Shown piece after piece: positions 1 to 8,755 of a stretch of 64,000 nucleotides of DNA. The stretch's first letter is position 1, and each line of letters opens with the position of its first letter. The notes under the pieces are model-generated. The model was given only the letters and a program-made list of their open reading frames with translations. It was not told where the DNA came from and searched no databases. Source of the stretch: Paraburkholderia silviterrae. GTDB taxonomy: Bacteria > Pseudomonadota > Gammaproteobacteria > Burkholderiales > Burkholderiaceae. Where the stretch lies: NCBI RefSeq assembly GCF_004353915.1, contig NZ_SMRP01000009.1, positions 138,154-202,153 of the forward strand, read 5' to 3'. Both the position numbers and the translations under genes were made by a program.

Positions 1-61
1 TAAGTAGGTGCCGCCCCGCACAGGGGCAACGCATGCGGCCCGCCGCGAATACAAGGAAAGG
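1..61. repeat. Right tip of a palindromic repeat element (third copy)
   Basis: The first 61 bases match the right ends of the two complete elements at 5072-5647 and 32735-33307: AAGTAGGTGCCGCCCCGCAC, then CAGGGGCAACGC and AAGGAAAGGCC. The rest of this copy lies left of the window. It ends like the 5-kb copy, with a GCGGCCCGCCGCGAA segment before the terminal AAAGGCC. Confidence 0.75.
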
Positions 62-141
62 CCAACACCCCAAAAAAAGCCACCCCAACCCCCAGCAATC
101 AGCCCTTCAATACACTCACTAAAACCACAGGAAAACCAATC

Positions 142-915
142 ATGAACAAGAGCGGATTCCCAGATGGCGCCACATTGATTTATGGCGGCAGCGGCGGCAT
201 TGGCCAAGGCGTCGCCCTCGAGTTCGCGCGCGCCGGGGTACCGGTCGCAATCGGCTACCGTACCAAGGCCGACGTAGCACACCGCATCGCCAGCCAGGTC
301 CGCGAAGCGGGCGTCAAATCAAGCACCCACCAGGTCGACGTTACCGACACCGCCCAAGTCCAGGCAACACTGGACGCCGCCATCGAAACTCACGGCCGCG
401 TGCACACCATCGTCTGGGCCGCGGGCCCTTTCGTGAACCAGCGCCATATCAGCGAAATGAGCCTTGAAGACTGGCGTCGCGCCATCGATGTCGAGGTCAT
501 GGGGTTCTTCAATGCGGCCAAGGCTGCACTGCCCCATCTGCGCGCCGCGGGCGGCGGCTCGTTCGTTGCGCTGGGCTCGGCCGGCCATCTGCGCTGGCCG
601 GATCGCGACGGCTTGTCGGTGGCGCCGAAGGCCGCCAATGAATCGCTGCTAAAGGGCCTCGCCCGCGAGGAAGGCCGCTACAACATCCGTGCGAATTCCA
701 TCCTGGTCGGTGTGATCGAGGCCGGCATGTTCCCGCAACTCCTCGAACAGGGCCAGTTCGACCAGAAATGGATCGACGAAACCATGCAGATGCTTGCGCT
801 CAAACGCTGGGGCAAGCCTGAGGACATCGGCCGCGCCGCCGTGTTCCTGGCTTCCGAAAACGCGGCTTACATCACCGGGCAGCAACTGAACGTGTCCGGC
901 GGCTTCGGCATCTAG
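142..915 (+). CDS. SDR-family oxidoreductase-like protein with atypical active site
   Basis: A 257-residue Rossmann protein of classical short-chain dehydrogenase/reductase length. The glycine-rich loop GGSGGIG lies near residue 15, the AAG motif near residue 92 and a GSAG serine region near residue 145. The C-terminal segment AAYITGQQLNVSGGFG is typical of FabG-like SDRs. The catalytic YxxxK motif reads SVAPK (Ser159...Lys163), so the proton-donating tyrosine is missing and no nearby Tyr could replace it. It may have lost catalysis or use another donor. The gene follows a repeat-element tip and is convergent with the acyltransferase gene. Substrate unknown. Confidence 0.85.
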   Translation: MNKSGFPDGATLIYGGSGGIGQGVALEFARAGVPVAIGYRTKADVAHRIASQVREAGVKSSTHQVDVTDTAQVQATLDAAIETHGRVHTIVWAAGPFVNQRHISEMSLEDWRRAIDVEVMGFFNAAKAALPHLRAAGGGSFVALGSAGHLRWPDRDGLSVAPKAANESLLKGLAREEGRYNIRANSILVGVIEAGMFPQLLEQGQFDQKWIDETMQMLALKRWGKPEDIGRAAVFLASENAAYITGQQLNVSGGFGI

Positions 916-985
916 GGAATTCGTGAGGACTGCGCTGCGTGGTGAGGCCGGCACCCTGTACCGGCGTCAATCCGCCCAGCGCCGC

Positions 986-2128
986 TCAAACCGCCGGCCG
1001 CGTGGGCACCTTCGCGACGAACTTGCGCAAGCGGTGCGCGAGCCGGTGCGAAGGCCGCTCGACGGCGCAGTAGAACGCATAGCTAGTTGCGAGCGCAACG
1101 GCCACCGTCGCGAGCCAGGCGAGCGTCTGCCCCTGCGGATAGCCTGTCTCGCCGAGAATGGCCAGCGCGAGCTTGTGGCACAGATACAGGCTGTACGACC
1201 ACGCGCCAAGCGCACCAGCGTAGCGCCAGAACACGCTGCGGCCCTGGGTGGCCGTTTCGGCCGCGATCCATCCGGCCACGACGAACTGGAACACCGGCAG
1301 CGTGATATCCGGTCCGATGAACGGCAGAAAAGCCGGCTTGATGTGCGAAGTGGACGCAAGCAGGAACGTGAACGACCCCGCGGTCACGATCGCAATGCGC
1401 GCGGCGGCCAGATGCTTCGCAAGCCAGCCCGACACCGCCGCGAGGCCGCGCGCGATGCCTGCCGTGAGCGCCGATGCCCGATAGCTCGAGCGGCCGTCGA
1501 TGGCGCTGCGATGCATCTCGGCCACGAGACAGCCAAGCAGCCAGCCCGGCAGATACAGGAAGGCGGTGCCGGCCACGCCATAGTTTTCGTAGACGCAGTG
1601 CGCACACACGAGTTGCGTATGCGTGTGGCGGTACCAGACCATCACGGCGGCAGCAAGCGCCACGCCAACGATCATTTCGCCCACGTAGCGAAAACGGCTG
1701 CGCAGCAGCGGATAGATCGTGTAATAGACGATCTCGCAGTAAAGGGACCACAGCACCGACTCGAGCAGATTGCCGGCATTGCCGAGCGGTTGGCAGAGCA
1801 CCGCGACCACGGCGAGCGGCAAACCGATGCGCACATAGCGCGATGCAAAATAATTAATGGGCCGCAGTGTGGCATCGCGGTGATATGCATTGTGAATGCA
1901 ATAACCGGAAATGACAAAAAACACGATGACGGCCGCGGGTCCCGCGAAAAGCAGCACGGAGCCCGACCAGAGCGCGCCGCCAACGCTTGCCAGCGAGGCC
2001 GGAAAGAACGCCTTGAACGGCGGCGGACCGAAGTGATAGAGCATTACCCAGAGCGCTGCCATGAACCGGATCGCGTCGATTTTGAGCGATTTGGCCGACG
2101 GCGCGCGGGACTCAGGCGCTCCGGACAT
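986..2128 (-). CDS. Acyltransferase 3 family membrane protein (OafA/YrhL type)
   Basis: A 380-residue polytopic inner-membrane protein of the acyltransferase-3 family, which moves acetyl or other acyl groups onto cell-surface sugars, lipids or exported molecules. The N-terminal segment has the family pattern (IDAIRFMAALWVMLYHF), with the conserved Arg and His of the first helix, and about ten hydrophobic helices follow. The C-terminus (YAFYCAVERPSHRLAHR) matches the usual ending of the family. The ATG at 2128 has an AAGGGG ribosome-binding site about 8 nt upstream. No polysaccharide cluster is adjacent, so the acceptor cannot be inferred. Confidence 0.88.
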   Translation of the reverse strand: MSGAPESRAPSAKSLKIDAIRFMAALWVMLYHFGPPPFKAFFPASLASVGGALWSGSVLLFAGPAAVIVFFVISGYCIHNAYHRDATLRPINYFASRYVRIGLPLAVVAVLCQPLGNAGNLLESVLWSLYCEIVYYTIYPLLRSRFRYVGEMIVGVALAAAVMVWYRHTHTQLVCAHCVYENYGVAGTAFLYLPGWLLGCLVAEMHRSAIDGRSSYRASALTAGIARGLAAVSGWLAKHLAAARIAIVTAGSFTFLLASTSHIKPAFLPFIGPDITLPVFQFVVAGWIAAETATQGRSVFWRYAGALGAWSYSLYLCHKLALAILGETGYPQGQTLAWLATVAVALATSYAFYCAVERPSHRLAHRLRKFVAKVPTRPAV

Positions 2129-2404
2129 GATGTGCCCCTTTTGCTAGTCAATGGCTTGGAGCCTACCTGCGCCGGTCGTTAAAAAAAACATAAATAAATC
2201 GTCGTATCAATTTGCTCGATGCAAGGAGCAAATGACGCGTGCGGCGATGCATTACCGGCGTGGCGCAATTTGCTGGCGTTTCCCTGGGGTTTGCCCGCCT
2301 TTAGTCCGTCCGGACGAAGAAGCCAACGCCCAGGCGGTGCCACGATGGCGACGCGTGAGCCGGCCCCGCCTCACGCGACCCTTTCCCGCCCCAAGGAGGC
2401 TCGC

Positions 2405-2890
2405 ATGTCCGACTCGCAATACCTCGTCAGCTCGGTCAAGGTCGATATCGATGCGCCCGCATCGTTCGTCTGGGACATCCTGATCGATCTCCCCCGCTAT
2501 CCCGAGTGGAACCCGTACACCGTGAAGGTCGAATCGACCCTGCGCATGGGCGAGCCGGTCAACCTGTATCTGCCCGACCCGACGCGGCCTGGCGAGTTGC
2601 TCCATGTCGTCGAGCACCTGGCCGCGTTCGACCGCCCGACGCTGCTCTCGTGGGAAATGATTTCGAGCGCGGACAACCCGGACGCGGCGCGCCGCGACCA
2701 GATCATCGAGGTGCTCGATGAAGCGCGCTGCCGCTATCACTCCACCGATCTCTTCCTCGGGCCGACCGCGCCCACCGTGATGGCGCAGCACGGCGAATGG
2801 GTGCGCCAGGGATTCTCCGCCGTTGCACACGCCCTCAAGCAGCGCGCGGAAACGCTGTACCGCGAAGCCCGCGCGACCCAGGCGGTCTGA
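2405..2890 (+). CDS. SRPBCC-family (polyketide cyclase/START-like) protein
   Basis: A 161-residue protein with the SRPBCC helix-grip fold pattern: an N-terminal strand ending SVKVDIDAPASFVWDIL, then DLPRYPEWNPY, the Trp/Pro/Asn-rich signature of Polyketide_cyc2 proteins. Such proteins bind hydrophobic ligands in a deep cavity. The ATG at 2405 was chosen because a strong AAGGAGG lies 5 nt upstream; longer in-frame extensions start inside low-information sequence. It is first in a same-strand run with an SDR (97 nt away) and an old-yellow-enzyme gene, so the three may act on one small hydrophobic substrate. Confidence 0.85.
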   Translation: MSDSQYLVSSVKVDIDAPASFVWDILIDLPRYPEWNPYTVKVESTLRMGEPVNLYLPDPTRPGELLHVVEHLAAFDRPTLLSWEMISSADNPDAARRDQIIEVLDEARCRYHSTDLFLGPTAPTVMAQHGEWVRQGFSAVAHALKQRAETLYREARATQAV

Positions 2891-2987
2891 TTTCAACGCA
2901 GGCGGCACACACATCGCGCGCACGAGGCAGCATGACCGTTGAATGCAAGCGCTCGCCGCCCAGCCACTCCAACCGAAGAGACCACGC

Positions 2988-3764
2988 ATGAAAACCGCAG
3001 TCATCACCGGCAGCGCCTCAGGCATTGGCGCCGCCGTCCAGCGGCAATTCGCCGAGGCCGGCATGAACGTGATTGGCGTCGACATCGCGCGCGCCGACGT
3101 GTGCGCCGACCTGTCGAGCGCCACGGGCCGCGAGGCCGCCATCGATGCCGTGCTCGCGCGCAGCGGCGGCGTCATCGACACGCTCGTCTGCTGCGCGGGC
3201 CTTGGCCCCCAGGCCGAGCCGGCCACGCTCGTCGCGAGCGTCAACTACTTCGGCACACTCGCGCTGCTCGACGGCCTGTTCGAGGCGCTCAAGCGCGGCA
3301 GCCGGCCGGCGGCCGTGGCGGTGTCGTCGAACTCGGCGGTGCTGCAACCGTGGGCAGGCCATCCGCTGCACGACGCTTACCTCGAAGACGACGAGGCCCG
3401 CGTGCATGCGCTCGTCGAGGCGAGTCCCGCCGACCAGGCCGGCTACGCCGCTTACGCGAGCTCCAAGCACGCTCTGGCCGTTGCGGTGCGCCGCCGCGCG
3501 GCGTCATGGGGCCGTGCCGGCGTGCGGCTGAACGCCGTGGCGCCTGGCGCGGTGCAAACGCCACTGCTCGAAGCCGGCCTGCGCGATGCGCGCTACGGCG
3601 AGGCCATCCGCCAGTTCGTGCCACCGGTGGGGCGTCGCGCCGAGCCCGATGAAATCGCTTCGCTGATCCACTATGTCTGCGGCGAGCAGGCCGGGTTCAT
3701 CCACGGCAGCGTGCTCTTCATTGACGGCGGACACGACGCGAGCGTGCGCGCCGACACTTTCTGA
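2988..3764 (+). CDS. SDR oxidoreductase (hydroxysteroid / coniferyl-alcohol dehydrogenase-like)
   Basis: A 258-residue classical SDR. The N-terminal TGSASGIG coenzyme loop is followed by VIGVDIARADVCADLS, a pattern typical of the 3-alpha-hydroxysteroid / coniferyl-alcohol dehydrogenase branch. An SSNSA serine region and an intact catalytic YASSK are present. It ends in FIHGSVLFIDGGHDA, the usual SDR tail. The ATG at 2988 is preferred because the protein then begins directly at the first Rossmann strand (MKTAVITGSASGIG); an upstream ATG at 2943 would add 15 unstructured residues. It is followed after 16 nt by the flavin oxidoreductase gene, so they are probably co-transcribed. Confidence 0.87.
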   Translation: MKTAVITGSASGIGAAVQRQFAEAGMNVIGVDIARADVCADLSSATGREAAIDAVLARSGGVIDTLVCCAGLGPQAEPATLVASVNYFGTLALLDGLFEALKRGSRPAAVAVSSNSAVLQPWAGHPLHDAYLEDDEARVHALVEASPADQAGYAAYASSKHALAVAVRRRAASWGRAGVRLNAVAPGAVQTPLLEAGLRDARYGEAIRQFVPPVGRRAEPDEIASLIHYVCGEQAGFIHGSVLFIDGGHDASVRADTF

Positions 3765-3780
3765 TTCCATGGAGCGTCCC

Positions 3781-5031
3781 ATGCAAGAAACTCACGCGCC
3801 CGACGCACTGCCGCCCTCACCCTTTTCGCCGCTGCGCATCGGCCCCCTCACGCTGCGCAACCGCTTCATCAAGGCGGGTGCCAACGAGGGCATGACGCCC
3901 GTGGGACTGCCAACCCAAGCGCTCGTCAAGCATCACCGCGACCTTGCGGCGGGCGGCATCGGCATGACCACGGTGGCTTACGCGGCGGTGGCCGCCGACG
4001 GCCTGACGTTCTCGCATCAGATGCATATGCACCCCGGCATCGTGCCGCATTTTCGGGTGCTCACGGATGCGGTTCATCGTGAGGGCGCCGCCGCGTGCCT
4101 GCAGATCACGCATGCCGGCTCGTTCACGATGATGCGTCACGGCGGCAGCCGCACGCCGCTTTCGGCATCGAGCGGGCTAAACGCGTTTGGCATGCTCTAC
4201 GGCGTGTACTTTCAGCGCGCGATGAGCGAGGTCGACATGGTGCGTGTGGCCGCCGAGTTCGCACAAGCCGCGCGCCTCGCGCGCGAGAGCGGATTCGACG
4301 CCGTGGAGATCCACATGGGCCACGGCTATCTGCTCAACCAGTTCCTCTCGCCGCTCAGCAACCGCCGCCACGACCGCTTTGGCGGCAGCGTCGAGCAGCG
4401 CAGTCGTTTTCCGCTGCACGTGCTGCACCACGTCAAGGACGCCGTGGGCGCCCAGCTCGCGGTAACGTGCAAGTTGAGTGTGAGCGACGGCGCGGCGGGC
4501 GGCAACAGCGCGCAGGACTCCGCGGTGACGGCGCGCTTGCTTGAAGACGCCGGTGCCGATCTGCTGACCCTGAGCGGCGGGCGCAATGTGGAAAGCCCTT
4601 GGGTGCTGTTCGGGAGCCCCATGCCCACCGAGCAGATGAAGGCTGCCGCGCCGCATCTGTTTGCAAGGCTCGGGGTGAAGATGCTGGAGATGCGCACGCC
4701 GCGCAATCTGAAGTTCCGGGAGAATTATTTTCTTGAGGATTCGAGAACAATTCGCGCGGCGGTGAAAATGCCGCTCGCCTATGTGGGCGGTGTGCGCTCG
4801 CTCGACGGCGTCGGGAAGCTGATGGCCGAAGGGTTCGATTGTGTGGCGCTTGCGCGCGCGCTGATTCATGATCCTGCGCTTGTGGAGCACTTTCGGAGGG
4901 GTACGCATGCGCGTTCTGCTTGCAATAGTTGCAATGCGTGTGTTGCGAGAATCTACGATCCGGCTGGGGTGAGCTGCGCGCTTGGGTCGGGGAATGATCC
5001 CGCGCTTACGCAGCAGCTTGCTGTGGGTTGA
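3781..5031 (+). CDS. NADH:flavin oxidoreductase, old yellow enzyme family
   Basis: A 416-residue TIM-barrel flavoprotein. It starts PLRIGPLTLRNRFIKAG, as usual for OYE and 2,4-dienoyl-CoA-reductase barrels, and has HMGHGYLLNQFLSPLSNRR, the flavin/active-site segment. Near the C-terminus is a Cys-rich CNSCNAC...SC stretch like the iron-sulfur motif of dienoyl-CoA reductases, but the FAD/NADPH domains of those large enzymes are absent. It likely reduces an activated C=C bond with FMN. The start at 3781 has GGAG 6 nt upstream; an in-frame ATG 12 nt earlier overlaps that site. It sits downstream of the SDR gene. Confidence 0.87.
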   Translation: MQETHAPDALPPSPFSPLRIGPLTLRNRFIKAGANEGMTPVGLPTQALVKHHRDLAAGGIGMTTVAYAAVAADGLTFSHQMHMHPGIVPHFRVLTDAVHREGAAACLQITHAGSFTMMRHGGSRTPLSASSGLNAFGMLYGVYFQRAMSEVDMVRVAAEFAQAARLARESGFDAVEIHMGHGYLLNQFLSPLSNRRHDRFGGSVEQRSRFPLHVLHHVKDAVGAQLAVTCKLSVSDGAAGGNSAQDSAVTARLLEDAGADLLTLSGGRNVESPWVLFGSPMPTEQMKAAAPHLFARLGVKMLEMRTPRNLKFRENYFLEDSRTIRAAVKMPLAYVGGVRSLDGVGKLMAEGFDCVALARALIHDPALVEHFRRGTHARSACNSCNACVARIYDPAGVSCALGSGNDPALTQQLAVG

Positions 5032-5071
5032 GGCGCTCCACGCTTTGGTCGCGGGTCGTAAGGCGTTGGCA

Positions 5072-5647
5072 TTTCCTTGTTTTCATGTAGGTATATTTGT
5101 GTTGCCCCTGTGCGGGGCGGCACCTACTTTTCTTTGCAGCCGCAAAGAAAAGTAGGCAAAAGAAAGCGGCTCAAACCGCCAGTGTGACGCAGTCCCCCAC
5201 TGCCCTGTTAATCGGAGCGGCTCCGGGGCATCCGTCTTCCCGCACACTCCGCGCAAGTGACAAAGGGCTCATCCATCCCGCCACGCGCTACGCGCGGGCG
5301 GAAGGGTCCGCAAGGAAAACCGGGCGTGCTGCCCGGCGAATGGCGGAAGTACTGCCGGGTGAATACGCCGGAGTCCTACGAAATTGCGTGTTTCCCACCG
5401 GTTTTTGGTTATGCCTCACGGCGCGCGTAGCGCCGCCGGATGGATGAGCCCTTAGTCACTCCGGCACGTAGCAAGTGATGACAGACGCTCCGGAGCCGCT
5501 CCGATATACAGGGCAGTGGTGGACTGCGTCACACTGGCGGTGTGAGCGGCTTTCTTTTGCCTACTTTTCTTTGCCGCTGCAAAGAAAAGTAGGTGCCGCC
5601 CCGCACAGGGGTAACGCCTGCGGCCCGCCGCGAAATCAAGTAAAGGC
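5072..5647. repeat. Long palindromic repeat element, copy A
   Basis: A roughly 576-bp element whose two halves are imperfect reverse complements. The left arm has TTGCCCCTGTGCGGGGCGGC, then CACCTACTTTTCTTTGCAGC and AAAGAAAAGTAGGCAAAAG; the right arm carries the complement. Nested inner repeats (AATCGGAGCGGCTCCGG with CCGGAGCCGCTCCGAT; GGGCTCATCCATC with GATGGATGAGCCC) continue the fold toward a centre near 5350. There is no transposase; reading frames inside it are by-products of the palindrome. It lies between the OYE gene and cysD. Confidence 0.85.
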
Positions 5648-5827
5648 CAACGCCCCCAAAAAAACCACCCCAAACCCCACACCAAAAAAAACCAACCTCA
5701 AATACACTTTTAGTCTGGTCGGACGAAGAACCCTGAGTCCCCCAACCGGTAAGTTCTCCTCCATGCAGCAGCGCAGCTCGCCCCTCAACGACCTGCGCGC
5801 CAGGCATAAACAAACAGGAGACTATCG
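5648..5827 (+). promoter_or_regulatory. Leader region upstream of cysD
   Basis: These 180 nt lie between repeat copy A and cysD. They begin with an A/C-rich tract and continue through TTTTAGTCTGGTCGGACG to a good ribosome-binding site (CAGGAG at 5815-5820). The cysD-cysNC promoter must lie here or inside the repeat. I see no convincing -35/-10 pair and no recognisable riboswitch. Confidence 0.35.
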
Positions 5828-6724
5828 ATGATGACCCATCTGGAACGCCTCGAAGCCGAGAGCATCCACATCATGCGCGAGGTCGTGGCGGAGTGCGAAA
5901 AACCGGTCATGCTGTACTCGATCGGCAAAGACAGCTCCGTCATGCTGCATCTCGCGATGAAGGCCTTTTACCCCGCCAAGCCGCCCTTCGCCCTTCTTCA
6001 CGTGGACACCACGTGGAAGTTCCGCGAGATGATCGCGTTTCGCGACGAGACTGCGCAGCGCCTGGGCCTCGATCTGCTGGTGCACGTCAATCCCGAAGGC
6101 GTCGAGAAGAACATCAACCCCTTCACACACGGCTCGGCGGTCCACACCGATGTCTGGAAGACCCAGGGCCTCAAACAGGCGCTCGACCACTACGGCTTCG
6201 ACGCCGCGTTCGGCGGCGCGCGCCGCGATGAAGAGAAGTCGCGCGCGAAGGAGCGCATCTTCTCGCTGCGCTCGGAGCATCACCGCTGGGACCCGAAGAT
6301 GCAGCGCCCGGAACTCTGGCGCCTCTACAACGCGCGCAAGCGCAAAGGCGAAAGCATTCGCGTCTTTCCCATCTCCAACTGGACCGAGCTCGACATCTGG
6401 CAATACATCTATCTCGAGAATATCCCCATCGTGCCGCTCTACTACGCGAAGGAGCGCCCGGTGGTCGAGCGTGACGGCGCGCTCATCATGGTCGACGACG
6501 AACGCCTGCCGTTGCGCCAGGGCGAAGTCCCGCAAATGAAGAAGGTGCGCTTTCGCACGCTGGGCTGCTACCCGCTGACCGGCGCCATCGAAAGCGAGGC
6601 CGACACCATGCCAGGCATCATCGAAGAGATGCTGCTGGCCAAGACGTCCGAGCGCCAGGGCCGCCTGATCGACAGCGACTCCGCAGGCTCGATGGAAAAG
6701 AAGAAACAGGAGGGATACTTCTAA
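5828..6724 (+). CDS. cysD: Sulfate adenylyltransferase small subunit
   Basis: A 298-residue ATP-sulfurylase small subunit, of the PAPS-reductase-like PP-loop ATPase family. With CysN it converts sulfate and ATP to adenosine 5'-phosphosulfate. The PP-loop YSIGKDSSVMLHLA near residues 36-49 and the segments FGGARRDEEKSRAKER and FPISNWTELDIWQYI are diagnostic. The start follows CAGGAG by 7 nt; a second ATG comes immediately after. The stop codon overlaps the cysNC start (TAATG), indicating translational coupling. No reductase genes (cysH, cysI) are next to it, so this pair need not be the main assimilation operon; the nodP/nodQ arrangement used for sulfation is the alternative. Confidence 0.95.
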   Translation: MMTHLERLEAESIHIMREVVAECEKPVMLYSIGKDSSVMLHLAMKAFYPAKPPFALLHVDTTWKFREMIAFRDETAQRLGLDLLVHVNPEGVEKNINPFTHGSAVHTDVWKTQGLKQALDHYGFDAAFGGARRDEEKSRAKERIFSLRSEHHRWDPKMQRPELWRLYNARKRKGESIRVFPISNWTELDIWQYIYLENIPIVPLYYAKERPVVERDGALIMVDDERLPLRQGEVPQMKKVRFRTLGCYPLTGAIESEADTMPGIIEEMLLAKTSERQGRLIDSDSAGSMEKKKQEGYF

Positions 6725-8616
6725 TGGCCACCGTCACCACCACCGTCGCCGACGATGTCGAGCGATACCTGAGCGCGCAGCAAGAGAAGAGCCTGCTTCG
6801 CTTCATTACCTGCGGCAGCGTGGACGACGGCAAGAGCACGCTGATCGGCCGCCTGCTCTACGAGTCGAAGATGCTGTTCGAAGACCAGCTGAGCCAGCTG
6901 GAGGCGGACTCGAAGAAAGTCGGCACCCAGGGCGGCAATCTCGACTTCGCGCTGCTCGTGGACGGCCTCGCGGCGGAGCGCGAGCAAGGCATCACGATCG
7001 ATGTCGCGTACCGCTTCTTTGCAACGGAAAAGCGCAAGTTCATCGTGGCCGACACGCCCGGCCACGAGCAGTACACGCGCAACATGATCACGGGCGCCTC
7101 CACGGCGGACGTCGCCGTCATTCTCGTGGACGCGCGCAGGGGCGTGCTCACGCAAACGCGCCGCCACAGCTATCTCGTGTCGCTCATCGGCATTCGCCGC
7201 ATTGTGCTGGCCGTCAACAAGCTCGACATGGTCGGCTACGCGCAAGACGTATTCGAGAGGATCACGAACGAATATCGCGCATTCGCGGCCCAGATCGGCC
7301 TGCACGATATCGTGAGCATTCCGCTTTCGGCGCTCGCGGGCGACAACGTCACCGAGACCAGCGCCAACACGCCGTGGTACGACGGTCCCTCGCTGATGGC
7401 GTATCTCGAGAGCGTGCCCGTGCAAGACGATGCCCGCCTCGCCCAGCCGTTCCGGCTGCCGGTGCAGTGGGTCAACCGTCCGAACCTGAACTTTCGCGGC
7501 TACGCGGGCAATATCGCGGCCGGCGAGATCCGCCGCGGCGAGCGTGTACGCGTGCTGCCGTCCGGCCGCGACAGCCGCGTGACGTCGATCATCACCGCAG
7601 CCGGCGAAACGGACAGTGCGCGCTGTGGCGAGGCGGTCACGCTCACGCTCGAAGACGAGATCGACATCAGCCGCGGCGACGTGATCGCGCGTGCCGATGC
7701 GCCGCCCGCCGTCGCCGACCAGTTCGAAGCCACGCTCGTCTGGATGAACGAAGAACCCATGCTGCCGGGCCGCCCCTATCTGCTGAAGATTGGCACGCGG
7801 ACCGTGGGCGTGACCTGCTCGCAGCCGAAATACCGCGTGAACGTGAATACGCTGGAGCACCTCGCCGCGCGCACGCTCGACATGAACGAGATTGGCGTGT
7901 GCAACCTGAACCTCGACCGCGCGGTGGCGTTCGATCCCTATGCGGAGAACCGCGATACGGGCGGCTTCATCGTGATCGACCGGCTCACCAACAACACCGT
8001 GGGCGCAGGCATGCTGCATTTCGCGTTGCGGCGCTCGCAGAACGTGCACTGGCAGGCCACGGTCATCGACGCCGGCGCGCGCGCCACGCTCAAGCATCAG
8101 ACGCCGCGCGTGGTCTGGTTCACGGGGCTCTCCGGCGCGGGCAAGTCGACGATTGCAAACCTCGTCGAGCAAAAGCTGCACGCGCTCGGCAAGCACACGT
8201 ATTTGCTCGACGGCGATAACGTGCGGCACGGCTTGAACAAGGACCTGGGCTTCTCGGAGGCCGACCGCGTCGAAAATATCCGTCGCGTGGCCGAAGTGGC
8301 GCGGCTCATGATGGACGCCGGACTCATCTCGCTCGTCTCGTTCATCTCGCCGTTCCGCGCCGAACGCGACATGGCGCGCGCGCTGGCGGGGCCGGACGGC
8401 TTCGTCGAGATTTTCGTCGACACGCCCATCGACGTGGCCGAGCAGCGCGATCCCAAGGGGCTCTACAAGAAGGCGCGCAGTGGCGAGCTGAAGAACTTCA
8501 CGGGCATCGACTCGCCCTATGAGCCGCCCGAGCAGCCCGAGATCCGCATCGACACGACCGTCGACACGCCCGAGCAAGCCGCCGGCCGGATCGTGGACTG
8601 GCTCCTGCACCGCTAA
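6724..8616 (+). CDS. cysNC: Bifunctional sulfate adenylyltransferase subunit 1 / adenylylsulfate kinase
   Basis: A 630-residue fusion. Residues 1 to about 440 form the CysN GTPase with GSVDDGKST (31-39), DTPGHEQ (110-116) and NKLD (165-168). The C-terminal domain is an APS kinase with its own P-loop GLSGAGKST (468-476) and the segment DGDNVRHGLNKDLGFS. CysN drives APS synthesis by GTP hydrolysis; the kinase makes PAPS. Many Burkholderia reduce APS directly, so a kinase domain suggests PAPS made for sulfotransferases, as with NodQ, though PAPS reduction is possible. Its ATG overlaps the cysD stop, and a strong hairpin follows the gene. Confidence 0.95.
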   Translation: MATVTTTVADDVERYLSAQQEKSLLRFITCGSVDDGKSTLIGRLLYESKMLFEDQLSQLEADSKKVGTQGGNLDFALLVDGLAAEREQGITIDVAYRFFATEKRKFIVADTPGHEQYTRNMITGASTADVAVILVDARRGVLTQTRRHSYLVSLIGIRRIVLAVNKLDMVGYAQDVFERITNEYRAFAAQIGLHDIVSIPLSALAGDNVTETSANTPWYDGPSLMAYLESVPVQDDARLAQPFRLPVQWVNRPNLNFRGYAGNIAAGEIRRGERVRVLPSGRDSRVTSIITAAGETDSARCGEAVTLTLEDEIDISRGDVIARADAPPAVADQFEATLVWMNEEPMLPGRPYLLKIGTRTVGVTCSQPKYRVNVNTLEHLAARTLDMNEIGVCNLNLDRAVAFDPYAENRDTGGFIVIDRLTNNTVGAGMLHFALRRSQNVHWQATVIDAGARATLKHQTPRVVWFTGLSGAGKSTIANLVEQKLHALGKHTYLLDGDNVRHGLNKDLGFSEADRVENIRRVAEVARLMMDAGLISLVSFISPFRAERDMARALAGPDGFVEIFVDTPIDVAEQRDPKGLYKKARSGELKNFTGIDSPYEPPEQPEIRIDTTVDTPEQAAGRIVDWLLHR

Positions 8617-8629
8617 AGTCTGACGCAAA

Positions 8630-8666
8630 GGCCCGCATCGTCCAGTTCTCGGGGACGATGCGGGCC
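8630..8666 (+). terminator. Terminator hairpin after cysNC
   Basis: Perfect 14-bp inverted repeat, GGCCCGCATCGTCC (8630-8643) and GGACGATGCGGGCC (8653-8666), with a 9-nt loop, 14 nt after the cysNC stop. Only a short T-rich stretch (GTTTCTT) follows, so it may also act as an RNA-stabilising end. Confidence 0.7.
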
Positions 8667-8755
8667 GCGCCGTTTCTTGCGATGAAAACAACGCTTGCCC
8701 GACGCGCAAATGCGCACCGGGCAAGCATTGCTTTCAGAATTCTTTCAGCCGGGAA

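Noticed and set aside
951..966. GCCGG/CCGGC hairpin between the convergent genes at 915 and 986
   Set aside because: Five base pairs and no T-run; too weak to call a terminator.
923..2182. 419-codon plus-strand frame over the acyltransferase gene
   Set aside because: Arg-rich and without hydrophobic segments, opposite a gene with clear acyltransferase-3 motifs.
5072..5647. Insertion sequence interpretation of the repeat
   Set aside because: No transposase frame or clear flanking target duplication was seen; kept as a repeat of unknown type.
5097..5831. Short protein-like frames inside repeat copy A
   Set aside because: The same peptides recur in both orientations because the element is palindromic; they are unlikely to be proteins.
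6721..8724. 667-codon open frame opposite cysNC
   Set aside because: Antisense by-product of GC-rich codons; the plus-strand CysNC motifs are unambiguous.
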